A DNA stretch of 64,000 nt from Chitinophagales bacterium (GCA_026931905.1 JAIXLB010000008.1:1-64000); one strand, 5' to 3'; numbered from the stretch's first letter, positions 46,250 to 54,967 are shown. Made by a program: numbers and translations. Notes: generated from the sequence alone by a model not told the origin.

Positions 46250-46825
46250 TTATTTTAAATTTGCAATCCAGTTCAATTCGTCTTTGCTACTACTAATAAT
46301 TCCTTTCTTAATTAAAATAGATTCTAAAATACCTTTTGCTCTTGTATATTGACTTCTGCTTGTGCTTTCTTGTATTTCTAACATTTCAGCAATTTCTTTA
46401 TGACTATACCCCTCAATTGCATACAAGTTAAGTACAGTTCTAAATCCTATTGGCAATAATCTTATACATTCTACAACTTGTTTGGCTAATAAAATAGTAG
46501 ATAAACTATCTTGTTTTGCATGAATATTAGCTGCATAAGCTAAATCCAAATTATCGGAATGTTTTTTATTTTTTTTAATATAATTAATACAACTGTTTAC
46601 AATAATTCTTCTAACCCAACCTTCAAAAGAACCCTTGTTTTGAAATGTATGAATTTGAGAAAATATTTTTATAAAACCTTCTTGCAAAATATCCTGTGCA
46701 TCATTTTTATTATAAGCAAATCTGTAACAGATGCCCAACATCTTTGAACTGTATTTATTATACAACTCTCTTTGAGACAATGCATCATTTTTTATACATC
46801 CTTCTATTAAGATTTGCTCAGTCAT
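46250..46825 (-). CDS. ECF sigma factor paired with dual-membrane protein
   Basis: 191-residue ECF sigma factor. Region 2: MLGICYRFAYNKNDAQDILQEGFIKIF and GSFEGWVRRIIVNSCINYIKK (about 30-90). Region 4: LPIGFRTVLNLYAIEGYSHKEIAEMLEIQ and ESTSRSQYTRAKGILESIL (about 125-180). The next gene, 18 bases downstream, encodes the head-TM-linker-barrel protein, so the pair is almost certainly cotranscribed and the neighbour is the likely anti-sigma factor. The start codon abuts an 8-bp inverted repeat. It differs in sequence from the orphan ECF factor at 40311. Confidence 0.92.
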   Translation of the reverse strand: MTEQILIEGCIKNDALSQRELYNKYSSKMLGICYRFAYNKNDAQDILQEGFIKIFSQIHTFQNKGSFEGWVRRIIVNSCINYIKKNKKHSDNLDLAYAANIHAKQDSLSTILLAKQVVECIRLLPIGFRTVLNLYAIEGYSHKEIAEMLEIQESTSRSQYTRAKGILESILIKKGIISSSKDELNWIANLK

Positions 46826-46859
46826 AGGGAGTTCAAATTATTATCACTCCCTAAAAGTA
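46825..46859 (-). promoter_or_regulatory. Inverted repeat and -7-like box at ECF sigma start
   Basis: TAGGGAGT (46825-46832) and ACTCCCTA (46846-46853) are perfect 8-bp arms around a 13-base AT-rich centre. The start-proximal arm ends at the A of the ATG. On the minus strand TACTTTTA (46852-46859) resembles the -7 element and touches the distal arm. The repeat could be an operator or a hairpin hiding the start codon. Confidence 0.5.
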
Positions 46860-46957
46860 AGACAATTTTTCTTAACAAATGCTGCAATTTTTATGAATAG
46901 TTTTTGGTAATAAAAATGGCTCAAAAAATTAGAGAAGAGGTGTTGTTTTAAAATCAA

Positions 46958-48736
46958 TTATCTGTTATTTTTAATTTGCCATTTTTTCTTAGGATTGTAT
47001 AATTTCTCAGCTGTTTGGAGTAGTCTTATAAATTCTTGCTTGGCATAATCATTAGCACTAATGGCAGAGGATGCTATTTTGTAAATATCTATAAAGTCAT
47101 AATCATTTGCATATTTTGATTGTTTGAGCAATGAACCAAACATGGCTACAGATGTTGCAAATTTTATGGAAGGCAAAGCGTTATTGAAAAGCGTTATAGT
47201 ATTTTGAATGGCTAAATTTTGATTTAAAATTATATGGTTATTATCTACTAATTTATATTGTAATTCAATGTTTCCAATATTGATGCTACTATCCATATTA
47301 TTTTCTAATCCTTTTAATTCAAAAATGGCAATCATACTATGAGCACTGCCCACTTCTCCTCCTTCTAATTCGCTATTTTTATCTACAATAGCAGCAACCC
47401 TGTTATCAAAACCAATTAAGCGATACTCTTTAATATTATTTGCATTAAAAGAAATATTTAAAGTTGCATCATTGGCTACAGCATACATTGTTTTTGTAAA
47501 CTCAGTTACTAATACTTTTTCTGCTTCATATAAATTATCGATGTAAGCAAAATTTCCTTTGCCGCTTTTAGATAAAATTTCTAATTTACTATCCTTATAA
47601 TTTCCCATTCCTACACCTAAACAAGTAAGATAAATGCCACTTTGTGTATATCGTGTAATAAGTTCCTGTAAAGCTTTTTCAGATGTTACGCCAACATTAA
47701 AATCTCCATCAGTAGCCAAAATAACTCTGTTGTTACCACCAGGTATAAATGTTTTTGCAGCAGCAGCATAAGCAGTTTGTATAGCAGCTTCGCCAGGAGT
47801 ATCTCCAGAAGCCGATAAAGAATCTATAACATTTTTAATAACCTCTTTTTCCGAGCCATTTGTAGCATCTAAAACTTTTGCAACTCCGCCACCATAAATT
47901 ACAATTGTTACATAGTCAATATCTCTTAAATTATCTACCAATTTTTTAAAGGATGCTTGTAAAAGTGGCAATCTATTGGGTTTATCCATTGAGCCAGAAA
48001 CATCAATTAAAAAAACAAGGTTACTGGGTGGTAATGTATCTAAATTTAATTTGGGGGCTTTAATGTGTAGAAACAATAAATTGCTTTTATTATTCCAAGG
48101 ACAAGTGGTTAAATAATGATGAATAGCAAATTTATTTTTAGCATCTTGTGCATTATTATTATCAAATTTATAGTCAAAATAATTGAGCATTTCTTCTATT
48201 CGTACAGCATTGGTAGGTGCCTTAATTCCATTGTTTAAAAATCGTCTGATATTGCTGTAAGAAGCTCGGTCAATATTTAAAGTAAAACCTGTTTCAGGAT
48301 ATTTTGAAGTATTAAAAAAATCATTTTCAACCAAACTACTATAACTTTCTCCATTGCTTGATAACAAATTATATTGTTCAGAAAAAAATTGCTTTGTTTT
48401 AGAGCATAACCCATTTTTAATTTTGTTTGGATTAGTTGATAACATTTTTAAAACAAAACTTTGATATTGTCTTACATTCACTGCTTTTTTTAAAGGCTCA
48501 TAACCTAATAATGATAATATTATAGTATCAACTTCTAAATTAGTAGGAATTCCAAAAGTGCCTGCACTACCACTTTTATAAGAAAAAGAATAAGCATTTT
48601 TTGAGTATAAATTTATTTTTACATTTGGCAATACATTACCTTTTTCATCTTTTATTTCGCCTCTTAAATAAAATTGTGCAGATACAGGTTTTGCCAAAAC
48701 ACTTAAAAATAGTATGCTTAATAAAACAAGTTTCAT
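46958..48736 (-). CDS. Exported vWA (YfbK-type) protein with CarboxypepD_reg-like domain
   Basis: 592-residue exported protein. After a signal peptide (cleavage after VSAQ, near 21) comes a CarboxypepD_reg-like beta domain (about 22-95: GEIKDEKGNVLPNVKI, SLLGYEPLKKAV), then the YfbK N-terminal segment (NTSKYPETGFTLNIDRASYSNIRRFL cut by APTNAVRIEEMLNYFDY). A vWA domain with intact MIDAS motif DVSGSM (about 245-250), DTPGE and ATDGDFN follows, then the DUF3520-type C-terminus. vWA domains bind metal and partner proteins. It lies 132 bases upstream of the ECF sigma gene on the same strand. Start ATG 48736, not the preceding TTG. Confidence 0.85.
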   Translation of the reverse strand: MKLVLLSILFLSVLAKPVSAQFYLRGEIKDEKGNVLPNVKINLYSKNAYSFSYKSGSAGTFGIPTNLEVDTIILSLLGYEPLKKAVNVRQYQSFVLKMLSTNPNKIKNGLCSKTKQFFSEQYNLLSSNGESYSSLVENDFFNTSKYPETGFTLNIDRASYSNIRRFLNNGIKAPTNAVRIEEMLNYFDYKFDNNNAQDAKNKFAIHHYLTTCPWNNKSNLLFLHIKAPKLNLDTLPPSNLVFLIDVSGSMDKPNRLPLLQASFKKLVDNLRDIDYVTIVIYGGGVAKVLDATNGSEKEVIKNVIDSLSASGDTPGEAAIQTAYAAAAKTFIPGGNNRVILATDGDFNVGVTSEKALQELITRYTQSGIYLTCLGVGMGNYKDSKLEILSKSGKGNFAYIDNLYEAEKVLVTEFTKTMYAVANDATLNISFNANNIKEYRLIGFDNRVAAIVDKNSELEGGEVGSAHSMIAIFELKGLENNMDSSINIGNIELQYKLVDNNHIILNQNLAIQNTITLFNNALPSIKFATSVAMFGSLLKQSKYANDYDFIDIYKIASSAISANDYAKQEFIRLLQTAEKLYNPKKKWQIKNNR

Positions 48737-49013
48737 CAATACTTTAACTTCGTGAAAAATAATAACGCATTTTATTAAAAAAACTTATAAAAATGTCTCT
48801 TTATTTTTTATGGACTTAAATATACAAAGTTGTATTGCATTGAAGCTATTTATTTTATCACATTTCAACTCTAAAATATACGTTTTTTAACAGCTTTTAA
48901 GCATAATTTTTAAATTAATACAAATAGTAAAATATAAAACTTTATTTTGCTGCCCTAATTGTGTTGAATATCATTTTTGAATAACACATTTTTTAAAACT
49001 TAAAATAAAATAA

Positions 49014-49466
49014 ATGCAACAAGCAAAAAAAGGTGATACAGTAAAAATCCATTATCATGGAAAATTAACAGATGGAACAACATTTGATAGTAGTAAAGGC
49101 AGAGAACCTTTAGAATTTGAAATAGGAAGCGGTATGGTAATTCCTGGATTTGATAATGGTGTAATGGGTATGTCTGTTGGTGAAAAGAAAACAATTAATA
49201 TTCCTGCTGTAGATGCTTATGGAGAAAAAAATCCTGATATGATTATGGATTTTCCAAAAGCACAATTTCCGCCAGATTTAATTCCTGAAGTTGGCTTACA
49301 ATTAACCATGAGTAATAATACTGGACAACAATTTCCTGTAACTATTGTAGAAGTTAAGGAAGATTCTGTAACCTTAGATGCTAATCATCAACTTGCAGGG
49401 AAAGAATTAATTTTTGATTTGGAGTTGGTAGAAATTAAGCCCAAATCTTTAATTATTACTGAATAG
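49014..49466 (+). CDS. FKBP-type peptidyl-prolyl isomerase, SlyD-like
   Basis: 150-residue cis-trans prolyl isomerase and chaperone. FKBP core segments [42 protein letters not shown] and [20 protein letters not shown] fill residues 5-70. The insert-in-flap domain typical of SlyD follows (about 75-125, [14 protein letters not shown] to [21 protein letters not shown]). The His/Cys-rich metal tail of enterobacterial SlyD is absent, so only the folding function is expected. No signal peptide, so cytoplasmic. Confidence 0.93.
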   Translation: MQQAKKGDTVKIHYHGKLTDGTTFDSSKGREPLEFEIGSGMVIPGFDNGVMGMSVGEKKTINIPAVDAYGEKNPDMIMDFPKAQFPPDLIPEVGLQLTMSNNTGQQFPVTIVEVKEDSVTLDANHQLAGKELIFDLELVEIKPKSLIITE

Positions 49467-49581
49467 TATGTGTACTTGAAAATTGCATTACAATGCTGGG
49501 CAAATTCAAGTGATAATTGTAAAAATTATACTTAGATTTATGTTGTAATTCGCATTTTCATTACACTAAAAAATTAATAAA

Positions 49582-49848
49582 ATGAAACCAGTACTATTTA
49601 TTATTGCATTAGCGATAACTATAAGTTTTACTGCTTGCTCATCTCATGAAAACAAAGCCAGCACATCATCTGGTGGCGATACAGTTATTAATCAAAACCC
49701 TACAATTGTGCAGCAAGACTCTGCAAAATTAAGCGACGATTCAGCTACTGTTGAAACTGCCAAAGGTGTTAAACGTGAAGAAAAAAGTGCTCAAGAACAA
49801 GAAAAGGCAGACGCTGAAAAGTTAAAAAAAGACGAAAAGAAAAAATAG
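49582..49848 (+). CDS. Small lipoprotein with charged C-terminal tail
   Basis: 88 residues: a lipoprotein signal (LFIIALAITISFTAC, Cys 19), a Ser/Thr/Asp-rich middle, and a Lys/Glu-rich helix (SAQEQEKADAEKLKKDE) at the end. No family recognised. Codon use and the clean ATG after AATAAA support a real gene, and a terminator follows 42 bases after its stop. It could be a periplasmic spacer or envelope lipoprotein. Confidence 0.7.
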   Translation: MKPVLFIIALAITISFTACSSHENKASTSSGGDTVINQNPTIVQQDSAKLSDDSATVETAKGVKREEKSAQEQEKADAEKLKKDEKKK

Positions 49849-49890
49849 AAAATATTTTTTTCTTATTGTACGGAATTTTAAAGTGATAAC

Positions 49891-49923
49891 AAAAAATGCA
49901 GGCGTTTTTGCCCTGCATTTTTT
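49891..49923 (+). terminator. Rho-independent terminator after small lipoprotein
   Basis: Perfect 12-bp stem AAAAAATGCAGG with CCTGCATTTTTT and a 9-base loop. The stem's own T run provides the U tract. A-rich on the other side, so it may work in both directions. Confidence 0.8.
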
Positions 49924-49972
49924 ATTTACAATTTCTCTATTACTCCTCTTATCAACACTTGGGTATTTACTC

Positions 49973-50002
49973 TTGTCTTGAAGTTTTGGTTACTTACCTT
50001 TG
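49973..50002 (+). promoter_or_regulatory. Promoter of purL
   Basis: TTG (49973-49975), 19 bases, TACCTTTG (49995-50002): full consensus. It gives a leader of about 90 bases before the ATG at 50099. It also shows that the upstream in-frame TTG at 50000 is promoter, not start codon. Confidence 0.6.
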
Positions 50003-50098
50003 CAGCATAAAAAGTTGAATAGTGTACTAAACGTACAAGTGTGCGACGCAATAGGTGTAAAATATTTGTTCATAGGCTTATTTCATAAAAAAAATATA

Positions 50099-52318
50099 AT
50101 GGAAATTACTGCAACAACTGCTCAACAACTTAGGCTTACAGAAGAGGAGTTTGAGTTGATTAAACAAAAATTAGGTCGTACCCCAAATTTTACAGAGTTA
50201 TGTGCATTTAGTGGTATGTGGAGTGAGCATTGTAGTTATAAAAACTCTATTAAATGGCTGAAAACTTTGCCAAGAGATGGAGGTAGAATGTTGGTAGCAG
50301 CAGGTGAAGAAAATGCAGGGTTAATGGATATTGGAAATGGTTATGGCGTTGTGTTTAAAATAGAAAGTCATAATCATCCCAGTGCTTTAGAACCTTTTCA
50401 AGGAGCAGCAACAGGAGTTGGTGGTATTCAAAGAGATATTTTTACGATGGGTGCAAGACCAATTGCTTCTTTAAACAGTTTGCGTTTTGGAAGTTTAGCA
50501 GATAAAAAAACACAACATTTATTGAGAGGTGTTGTGCATGGTATTGGTCATTATGGAAATTGTTTTGGTGTGCCAACAGTTGCAGGAGAAGTTTATTTTG
50601 AAGATTGTTATCACACCAATCCTTTAGTAAATGCAATGAGTGTAGGCATTATGCAAGCTAACAAAATGATTAGTGCTACTGCATTTGGTGAGGGTAATCC
50701 TGTTTTTTTTGTAGGAAGTGCAACAGGCAAAGATGGAATTGGGGGTGCAAGTTTTGCAAGTGCAGAAATTACTCATGAAAGTGTACAAGAATTACCTGCA
50801 GTGCAAGTGGGTGATCCTTTTCAGGAAAAAAAGTTATTAGAAGCTTGTTTGGAATTAATTGATACCAATGCTATTGTTGGTATGCAAGATATGGGTGCTG
50901 CTGGAATTATTTGTAGTACAGCAGAAATGAGTGCAAAAGGTGGTGTAGGTATGAGAATTGATTTAGATAAAGTTCCTACACGTCAAAAAGATATGAAAGC
51001 TTGGGAGTTGTTATTGAGTGAAAGTCAGGAAAGAATGTTGATTGTTGTGAAAAAAGGCATGGAGCAAGTGGTATTAAATGTTTTTGAAAAATGGGATTTA
51101 AGTGCAAGCGAAATAGGAGAAGTTACAAACGATGGTTTGCTAAAATTTTATATGCACGGAAATTTGGAAGCTGAAATTCCTGCTTATGAATTGGTGTTGG
51201 GTGGTGGTGCTCCTCAATACACAAGAGAATATAAAGAACCTACCTATTTTGAGCAAATAAATGCATTTAATATTGATGCAATAGAAGATGTAACAAATTT
51301 AAAAACCATAACAGAACAACTCATTCAAAATCCAAATATTGCCTCTAAGCGTTGGATTTATACACAATACGACAGTATGGTTGGTACAGCAAATACTTCA
51401 ACCAATATGCCAAGCGATGCAGCTATTGTTTTAGTAAAAGAAAGCAACAAAGCATTGGCTGTAACTGTAGATTGTAATAGTCGTTATGTATTTGCCAATC
51501 CATACATTGGTGCAATGATTGCTGTTGCAGAAGCAGCAAGAAATATTGTTTGTAGTGGTGGAGAGCCTATAGGTGTAACAAATTGTTTAAATTTTGGTAA
51601 TCCTTATGACCCTGAAGTTTATTATCAATTTGTAAAAGCAGTAACAGGAATGGGAGAAGCGTGTAAAAAATTCAATACTCCTGTTACAGGTGGTAATGTT
51701 AGTTTTTATAATCAAAATCCTAATGGTGCTGTTTATCCTACACCAACAATAGGCATGGTTGGTATTGTAGATGATATTGATAATAAAATGACTATGTATT
51801 TTAAAAATGCAGGCGATAAAATTGTGTTGATTGGGGAACAAAAAAATGATATTGCTTCCAGTGAATATTTGCATAAAATAAAAGGAATAGAATTTTCTCC
51901 AGCACCTGCTTTTGACTTAGAAGAAGAATTTAATGTACAACAATTTATTGCTACTCTAATAAAAGAAAAAATTATTAATTCTGCACATGATATTAGTGAA
52001 GGTGGATTGATGATAACCTTGATGGAGAAAGGCTTTTGTAATAATTTAGGTTTTGAAATAAATACTAACAAGGTAAGTAATTATAATAGTATAAGACAAG
52101 ATGCTTTTTGGTTTGGAGAAGCACAAAGTAGAGTAGTGGTAACCGTTTCTGAAAATAATTTTCAGCAATTACAAGCAAAAGCTACGCAAGCAAATATTGC
52201 TTTTACTGAATTAGGAGTTGTTACAACAAGTGCAATAAAAATAAATAATGAAAACTTTGAAAACAGTATTGCTTGGAAAGAAAAATATGATACTGCAATA
52301 GAAAAATATTTAGCTTAA
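50099..52318 (+). CDS. purL: Phosphoribosylformylglycinamidine synthase subunit PurL
   Basis: 739-residue small-type PurL, which makes FGAM from FGAR, ATP and ammonia delivered by PurQ with PurS. Opening motifs GRTPNFTELCAFSGMWSEHCSYKNS (about 27-51) with the catalytic His, the ATP/Mg loop SHNHPSALEPFQGAATGVGGI, FGVPTVAGEVYF, DMGAAGI and the second-half CLNFGNPYDPEV, PVTGGNVSFYNQ and AHDISEGGL are all present. Length is normal for the PurLQS arrangement; neither purQ nor purS is in the window. ATG 50099 chosen because the longer frame covers the promoter. Confidence 0.96.
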   Translation: MEITATTAQQLRLTEEEFELIKQKLGRTPNFTELCAFSGMWSEHCSYKNSIKWLKTLPRDGGRMLVAAGEENAGLMDIGNGYGVVFKIESHNHPSALEPFQGAATGVGGIQRDIFTMGARPIASLNSLRFGSLADKKTQHLLRGVVHGIGHYGNCFGVPTVAGEVYFEDCYHTNPLVNAMSVGIMQANKMISATAFGEGNPVFFVGSATGKDGIGGASFASAEITHESVQELPAVQVGDPFQEKKLLEACLELIDTNAIVGMQDMGAAGIICSTAEMSAKGGVGMRIDLDKVPTRQKDMKAWELLLSESQERMLIVVKKGMEQVVLNVFEKWDLSASEIGEVTNDGLLKFYMHGNLEAEIPAYELVLGGGAPQYTREYKEPTYFEQINAFNIDAIEDVTNLKTITEQLIQNPNIASKRWIYTQYDSMVGTANTSTNMPSDAAIVLVKESNKALAVTVDCNSRYVFANPYIGAMIAVAEAARNIVCSGGEPIGVTNCLNFGNPYDPEVYYQFVKAVTGMGEACKKFNTPVTGGNVSFYNQNPNGAVYPTPTIGMVGIVDDIDNKMTMYFKNAGDKIVLIGEQKNDIASSEYLHKIKGIEFSPAPAFDLEEEFNVQQFIATLIKEKIINSAHDISEGGLMITLMEKGFCNNLGFEINTNKVSNYNSIRQDAFWFGEAQSRVVVTVSENNFQQLQAKATQANIAFTELGVVTTSAIKINNENFENSIAWKEKYDTAIEKYLA

Positions 52319-52331
52319 AAATTTATATTAC

Positions 52332-53342
52332 ATGAATAGTTCTAATAATTCAGCAAACATTTTAGTTACAGGAGCAGCAGGATTTATAGGTAGTTGCATG
52401 GTGCAATATTTGAATGAACAAGGCTACGAAAATTTATTTTTAGTAGATGATTTTGGCGTAGAAACCAAAAGAAAAAATTGGGAAAATAAAAAGTTTGTAA
52501 AAACTATAGAGCGTTATAATTTATTTAATTGGTTAGATAAAAATGAAGTTACTATAAACTTTGTAATTCATTTAGGAGCAAGAACAGATACTACAGAATT
52601 TAATTATGAAATACATAGAGAGTTGAATTATAATTATTCTGTTTTACTTTGGAAATATTGTGTTGCAAAAAATATTCCTTTTGTTTATGCTTCTTCTGCT
52701 GCAACTTATGGAGATGGTGCATTGGGCTACAATGATAGCCATGAAATTATTGAAAAATTACAACCACTAAACCCTTATGGTGTTAGTAAAAATGAGTTTG
52801 ATAAATGGGCTGTAAAGCAATCCTATCAACCTTTGCATTGGGCTGGCTTAAAATTTTTTAATGTGTATGGACCCAATGAATATCACAAAGCAAGAATGGC
52901 AAGTGTTATATGGCATTCATTCAATCAAATTAAAAAAGAAGGAGTTGTAAAATTGTTTAAAAGTCATAGACCAGATTTTGAAGATGGTAAACAACTGAGA
53001 GATTTTATTTATGTAAAAGATGTAGTAAAAGTTATTTTTTGGATAATGCAAACCATGCAAAATAATGTATGGCAAACCTATAAAAATGGTTTGTACAATT
53101 TGGGTACAGGTAAGGCAAGAACTTTTGAAGATTTGGTAAAAGCTACTTTTGCAGGATTGCATTTAGCTCCCAAAATTAATTATATTGATATGCCTGAAGA
53201 TATAAGAAACAAGTATCAATATTTTACAGAAGCCAATATGGATAAGCTTTTCAATGCAGGTTATACCAATTCTTTTTATACTTTAGAACAAGGCGTAAAT
53301 GATTATGTAAAAAATTATTTGCAGGAGTTGAAAGTGTATTAA
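52332..53342 (+). CDS. hldD: ADP-glyceromanno-heptose 6-epimerase
   Basis: 336-residue NAD(P)-dependent epimerase of the short-chain dehydrogenase fold, converting ADP-D-glycero- to ADP-L-glycero-manno-heptose for lipopolysaccharide core. Rossmann start ILVTGAAGFIGSCMVQYLNEQGY, FVIHLGARTDTTE, FVYASSAATYGDG, catalytic YGVSKNEFDKW (Tyr-x3-Lys) near 155 and FFNVYGPNEYHKARMASVIWH are diagnostic for HldD/RfaD. It follows purL by 13 bases and probably shares its transcript despite the unrelated pathway. Confidence 0.93.
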   Translation: MNSSNNSANILVTGAAGFIGSCMVQYLNEQGYENLFLVDDFGVETKRKNWENKKFVKTIERYNLFNWLDKNEVTINFVIHLGARTDTTEFNYEIHRELNYNYSVLLWKYCVAKNIPFVYASSAATYGDGALGYNDSHEIIEKLQPLNPYGVSKNEFDKWAVKQSYQPLHWAGLKFFNVYGPNEYHKARMASVIWHSFNQIKKEGVVKLFKSHRPDFEDGKQLRDFIYVKDVVKVIFWIMQTMQNNVWQTYKNGLYNLGTGKARTFEDLVKATFAGLHLAPKINYIDMPEDIRNKYQYFTEANMDKLFNAGYTNSFYTLEQGVNDYVKNYLQELKVY

Positions 53343-53427
53343 TTGTTTTTTTTTAATTTTAGCCCAATACATTAAGGTAGGTTTAACATTTTTTTTCTTT
53401 AATTTGTAATACAGCGACATTACACAA

Positions 53428-53456
53428 TTGCTTAAGCATTTCTTTTATTAGTCTTG
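53428..53456 (+). promoter_or_regulatory. Candidate promoter of KamA-like gene
   Basis: TTG (53428-53430), 18 bases, TAGTCTTG (53449-53456), one mismatch to TAnnTTTG. It lies 57 bases before the ATG. Confidence 0.35.
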
Positions 53457-53513
53457 TTTTTAATTTTTACAATTTCAGTCGTTTAACCATTTTTTTATCT
53501 TAAAATTTACACT

Positions 53514-54881
53514 ATGTTAAAAGAAACAATAGGTAGTAATGCTGTTAATTATATTGCTTATTCGCAACATAATTTTAAACAAATTCCTCAAATTGACAAA
53601 TTGAGTGAAGAGCAGCAAAACGAAATTTTTATTGTAAGTCATGTATTGCCATTTAAAACCAATAATTATGTAGTAAATGAGCTTATAAATTGGGATAATG
53701 TTCCTGAAGACCCCATTTTTACACTTACATTTCCTAGAAAAGAAATGTTGTTGCCAGAACATTACAATAAAATGAAAAATGCTTTAGAAAATAATCTTAC
53801 AAAAGACGAAATCAAAAAAATAGCTAATGAAATAAGAACTGAATTAAATCCACATCCTGCAGGACAATTAGAGCATAATGTTCCAATGATAGAAGGTCAA
53901 AAACTTACAGGAATGCAGCATAAATATAGAGAAACTGTACTTTTCTTTCCAAGTCAAGGACAGACTTGTCATGCATATTGTACATTTTGTTTTAGGTGGC
54001 CCCAATTTGTGGGTATGGATGAATGGAAATTTGGTATGAGAGAAACTGAGCTTTTAATAAAATATTTACAAAAACATACTGAAGTAACTGATTTACTTTT
54101 TACTGGCGGAGATCCTATGGTTATGAAAAATAAAATATTTTCAAACTATATAAATGCAATTATAGAAGCAGATATTACACATTTACAAACTATAAGAATT
54201 GGTACAAAAGCTTTAGGCTATTGGCCCTACAAGTTTTTAACTGATGAAGATTCTGAGGATACTTTGAAAACATTTAAAAAGATTATTGATAGTGGCAGAA
54301 ATCTTTCTATCATGGCACACTTTAATCATCCTGTGGAATTAGATACAAAGGCTGTAAAAGATGCTATTGAACGAATTACTTCAATTGGTGCACAAATAAG
54401 AACTCAATCTCCAGTTATGCAAAACATAAATGCAGATCCAAATGTTTGGGCAGAAATGTGGCGTAAACAAGTAAATCTTAATTGTGTACCTTATTATATG
54501 TTTATTGCAAGAGATACTGGAGCACAGCACTATTTTAAAGTTACTCTTTTAGAAGCATGGGATATTTTTAGACAGGCTTATCAGCAAGTAAGTGGAATTT
54601 GTAGAACTGTTAGAGGTCCAAGTATGAGTGCAATGCCAGGCAAAATTCAAATGCTGGGCGTAAATGAAACTGGCGAAAAAAAGTTTTTAGTTTTTAGATT
54701 TTTGCAAGGCAGAAACCCAAACTGGGCTGCAAGGCCATTTTTTGCTGAATACAATAAAGACGCTGTTTGGTTGGATGATTTAAAACCTGCATTTGGTAAT
54801 AGTAAATTCTTTTTTGAAGATGAACTAAATGAAATATTTGAATCTGAACATTCCTCAACTCAAGAATCTGTTACTTTTTAA
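53514..54881 (+). CDS. KamA-like radical SAM protein (lysine 2,3-aminomutase family)
   Basis: 455-residue radical SAM enzyme. The [4Fe-4S] motif CHAYCTFC is at residues 152-159, preceded by ELNPHPAGQ (about 110-118), a segment shared with lysine 2,3-aminomutases, and followed by the SAM-binding FTGGDPM. The usual aminomutase context CxxxCRHCTRRR is replaced by CTFCFRWPQFVG. A Lys in SAMPGKIQMLG is the only near equivalent of the PLP lysine. So it is a divergent subgroup and I would not call the substrate lysine. No lysine-fermentation genes are nearby. An 18-bp hairpin terminates it. Confidence 0.75.
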   Translation: MLKETIGSNAVNYIAYSQHNFKQIPQIDKLSEEQQNEIFIVSHVLPFKTNNYVVNELINWDNVPEDPIFTLTFPRKEMLLPEHYNKMKNALENNLTKDEIKKIANEIRTELNPHPAGQLEHNVPMIEGQKLTGMQHKYRETVLFFPSQGQTCHAYCTFCFRWPQFVGMDEWKFGMRETELLIKYLQKHTEVTDLLFTGGDPMVMKNKIFSNYINAIIEADITHLQTIRIGTKALGYWPYKFLTDEDSEDTLKTFKKIIDSGRNLSIMAHFNHPVELDTKAVKDAIERITSIGAQIRTQSPVMQNINADPNVWAEMWRKQVNLNCVPYYMFIARDTGAQHYFKVTLLEAWDIFRQAYQQVSGICRTVRGPSMSAMPGKIQMLGVNETGEKKFLVFRFLQGRNPNWAARPFFAEYNKDAVWLDDLKPAFGNSKFFFEDELNEIFESEHSSTQESVTF

Positions 54882-54912
54882 AATTTTCTTTGAAGTAATA
54901 AGCAATATTATT

Positions 54913-54956
54913 CAATTATAAATGCTTTTTTAACCCTTAAAAAGCATTTATAATTG
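54913..54956. terminator. Bidirectional terminator hairpin, 18-bp stem
   Basis: 54913-54930 pairs perfectly with 54939-54956 around the 8-base loop TAACCCTT. It lies between the convergent KamA-like and response-regulator genes. Stem ends in AT-rich arms, with T-runs on the plus side (54960-54966). Confidence 0.8.
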
Positions 54957-54967
54957 TAGATTTTTTA

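Noticed and set aside
50000-50098. Longer N-terminus of PurL from a TTG
   Set aside because: The TTG is the end of a consensus promoter, and PurL homologs begin with the segment at 50099.
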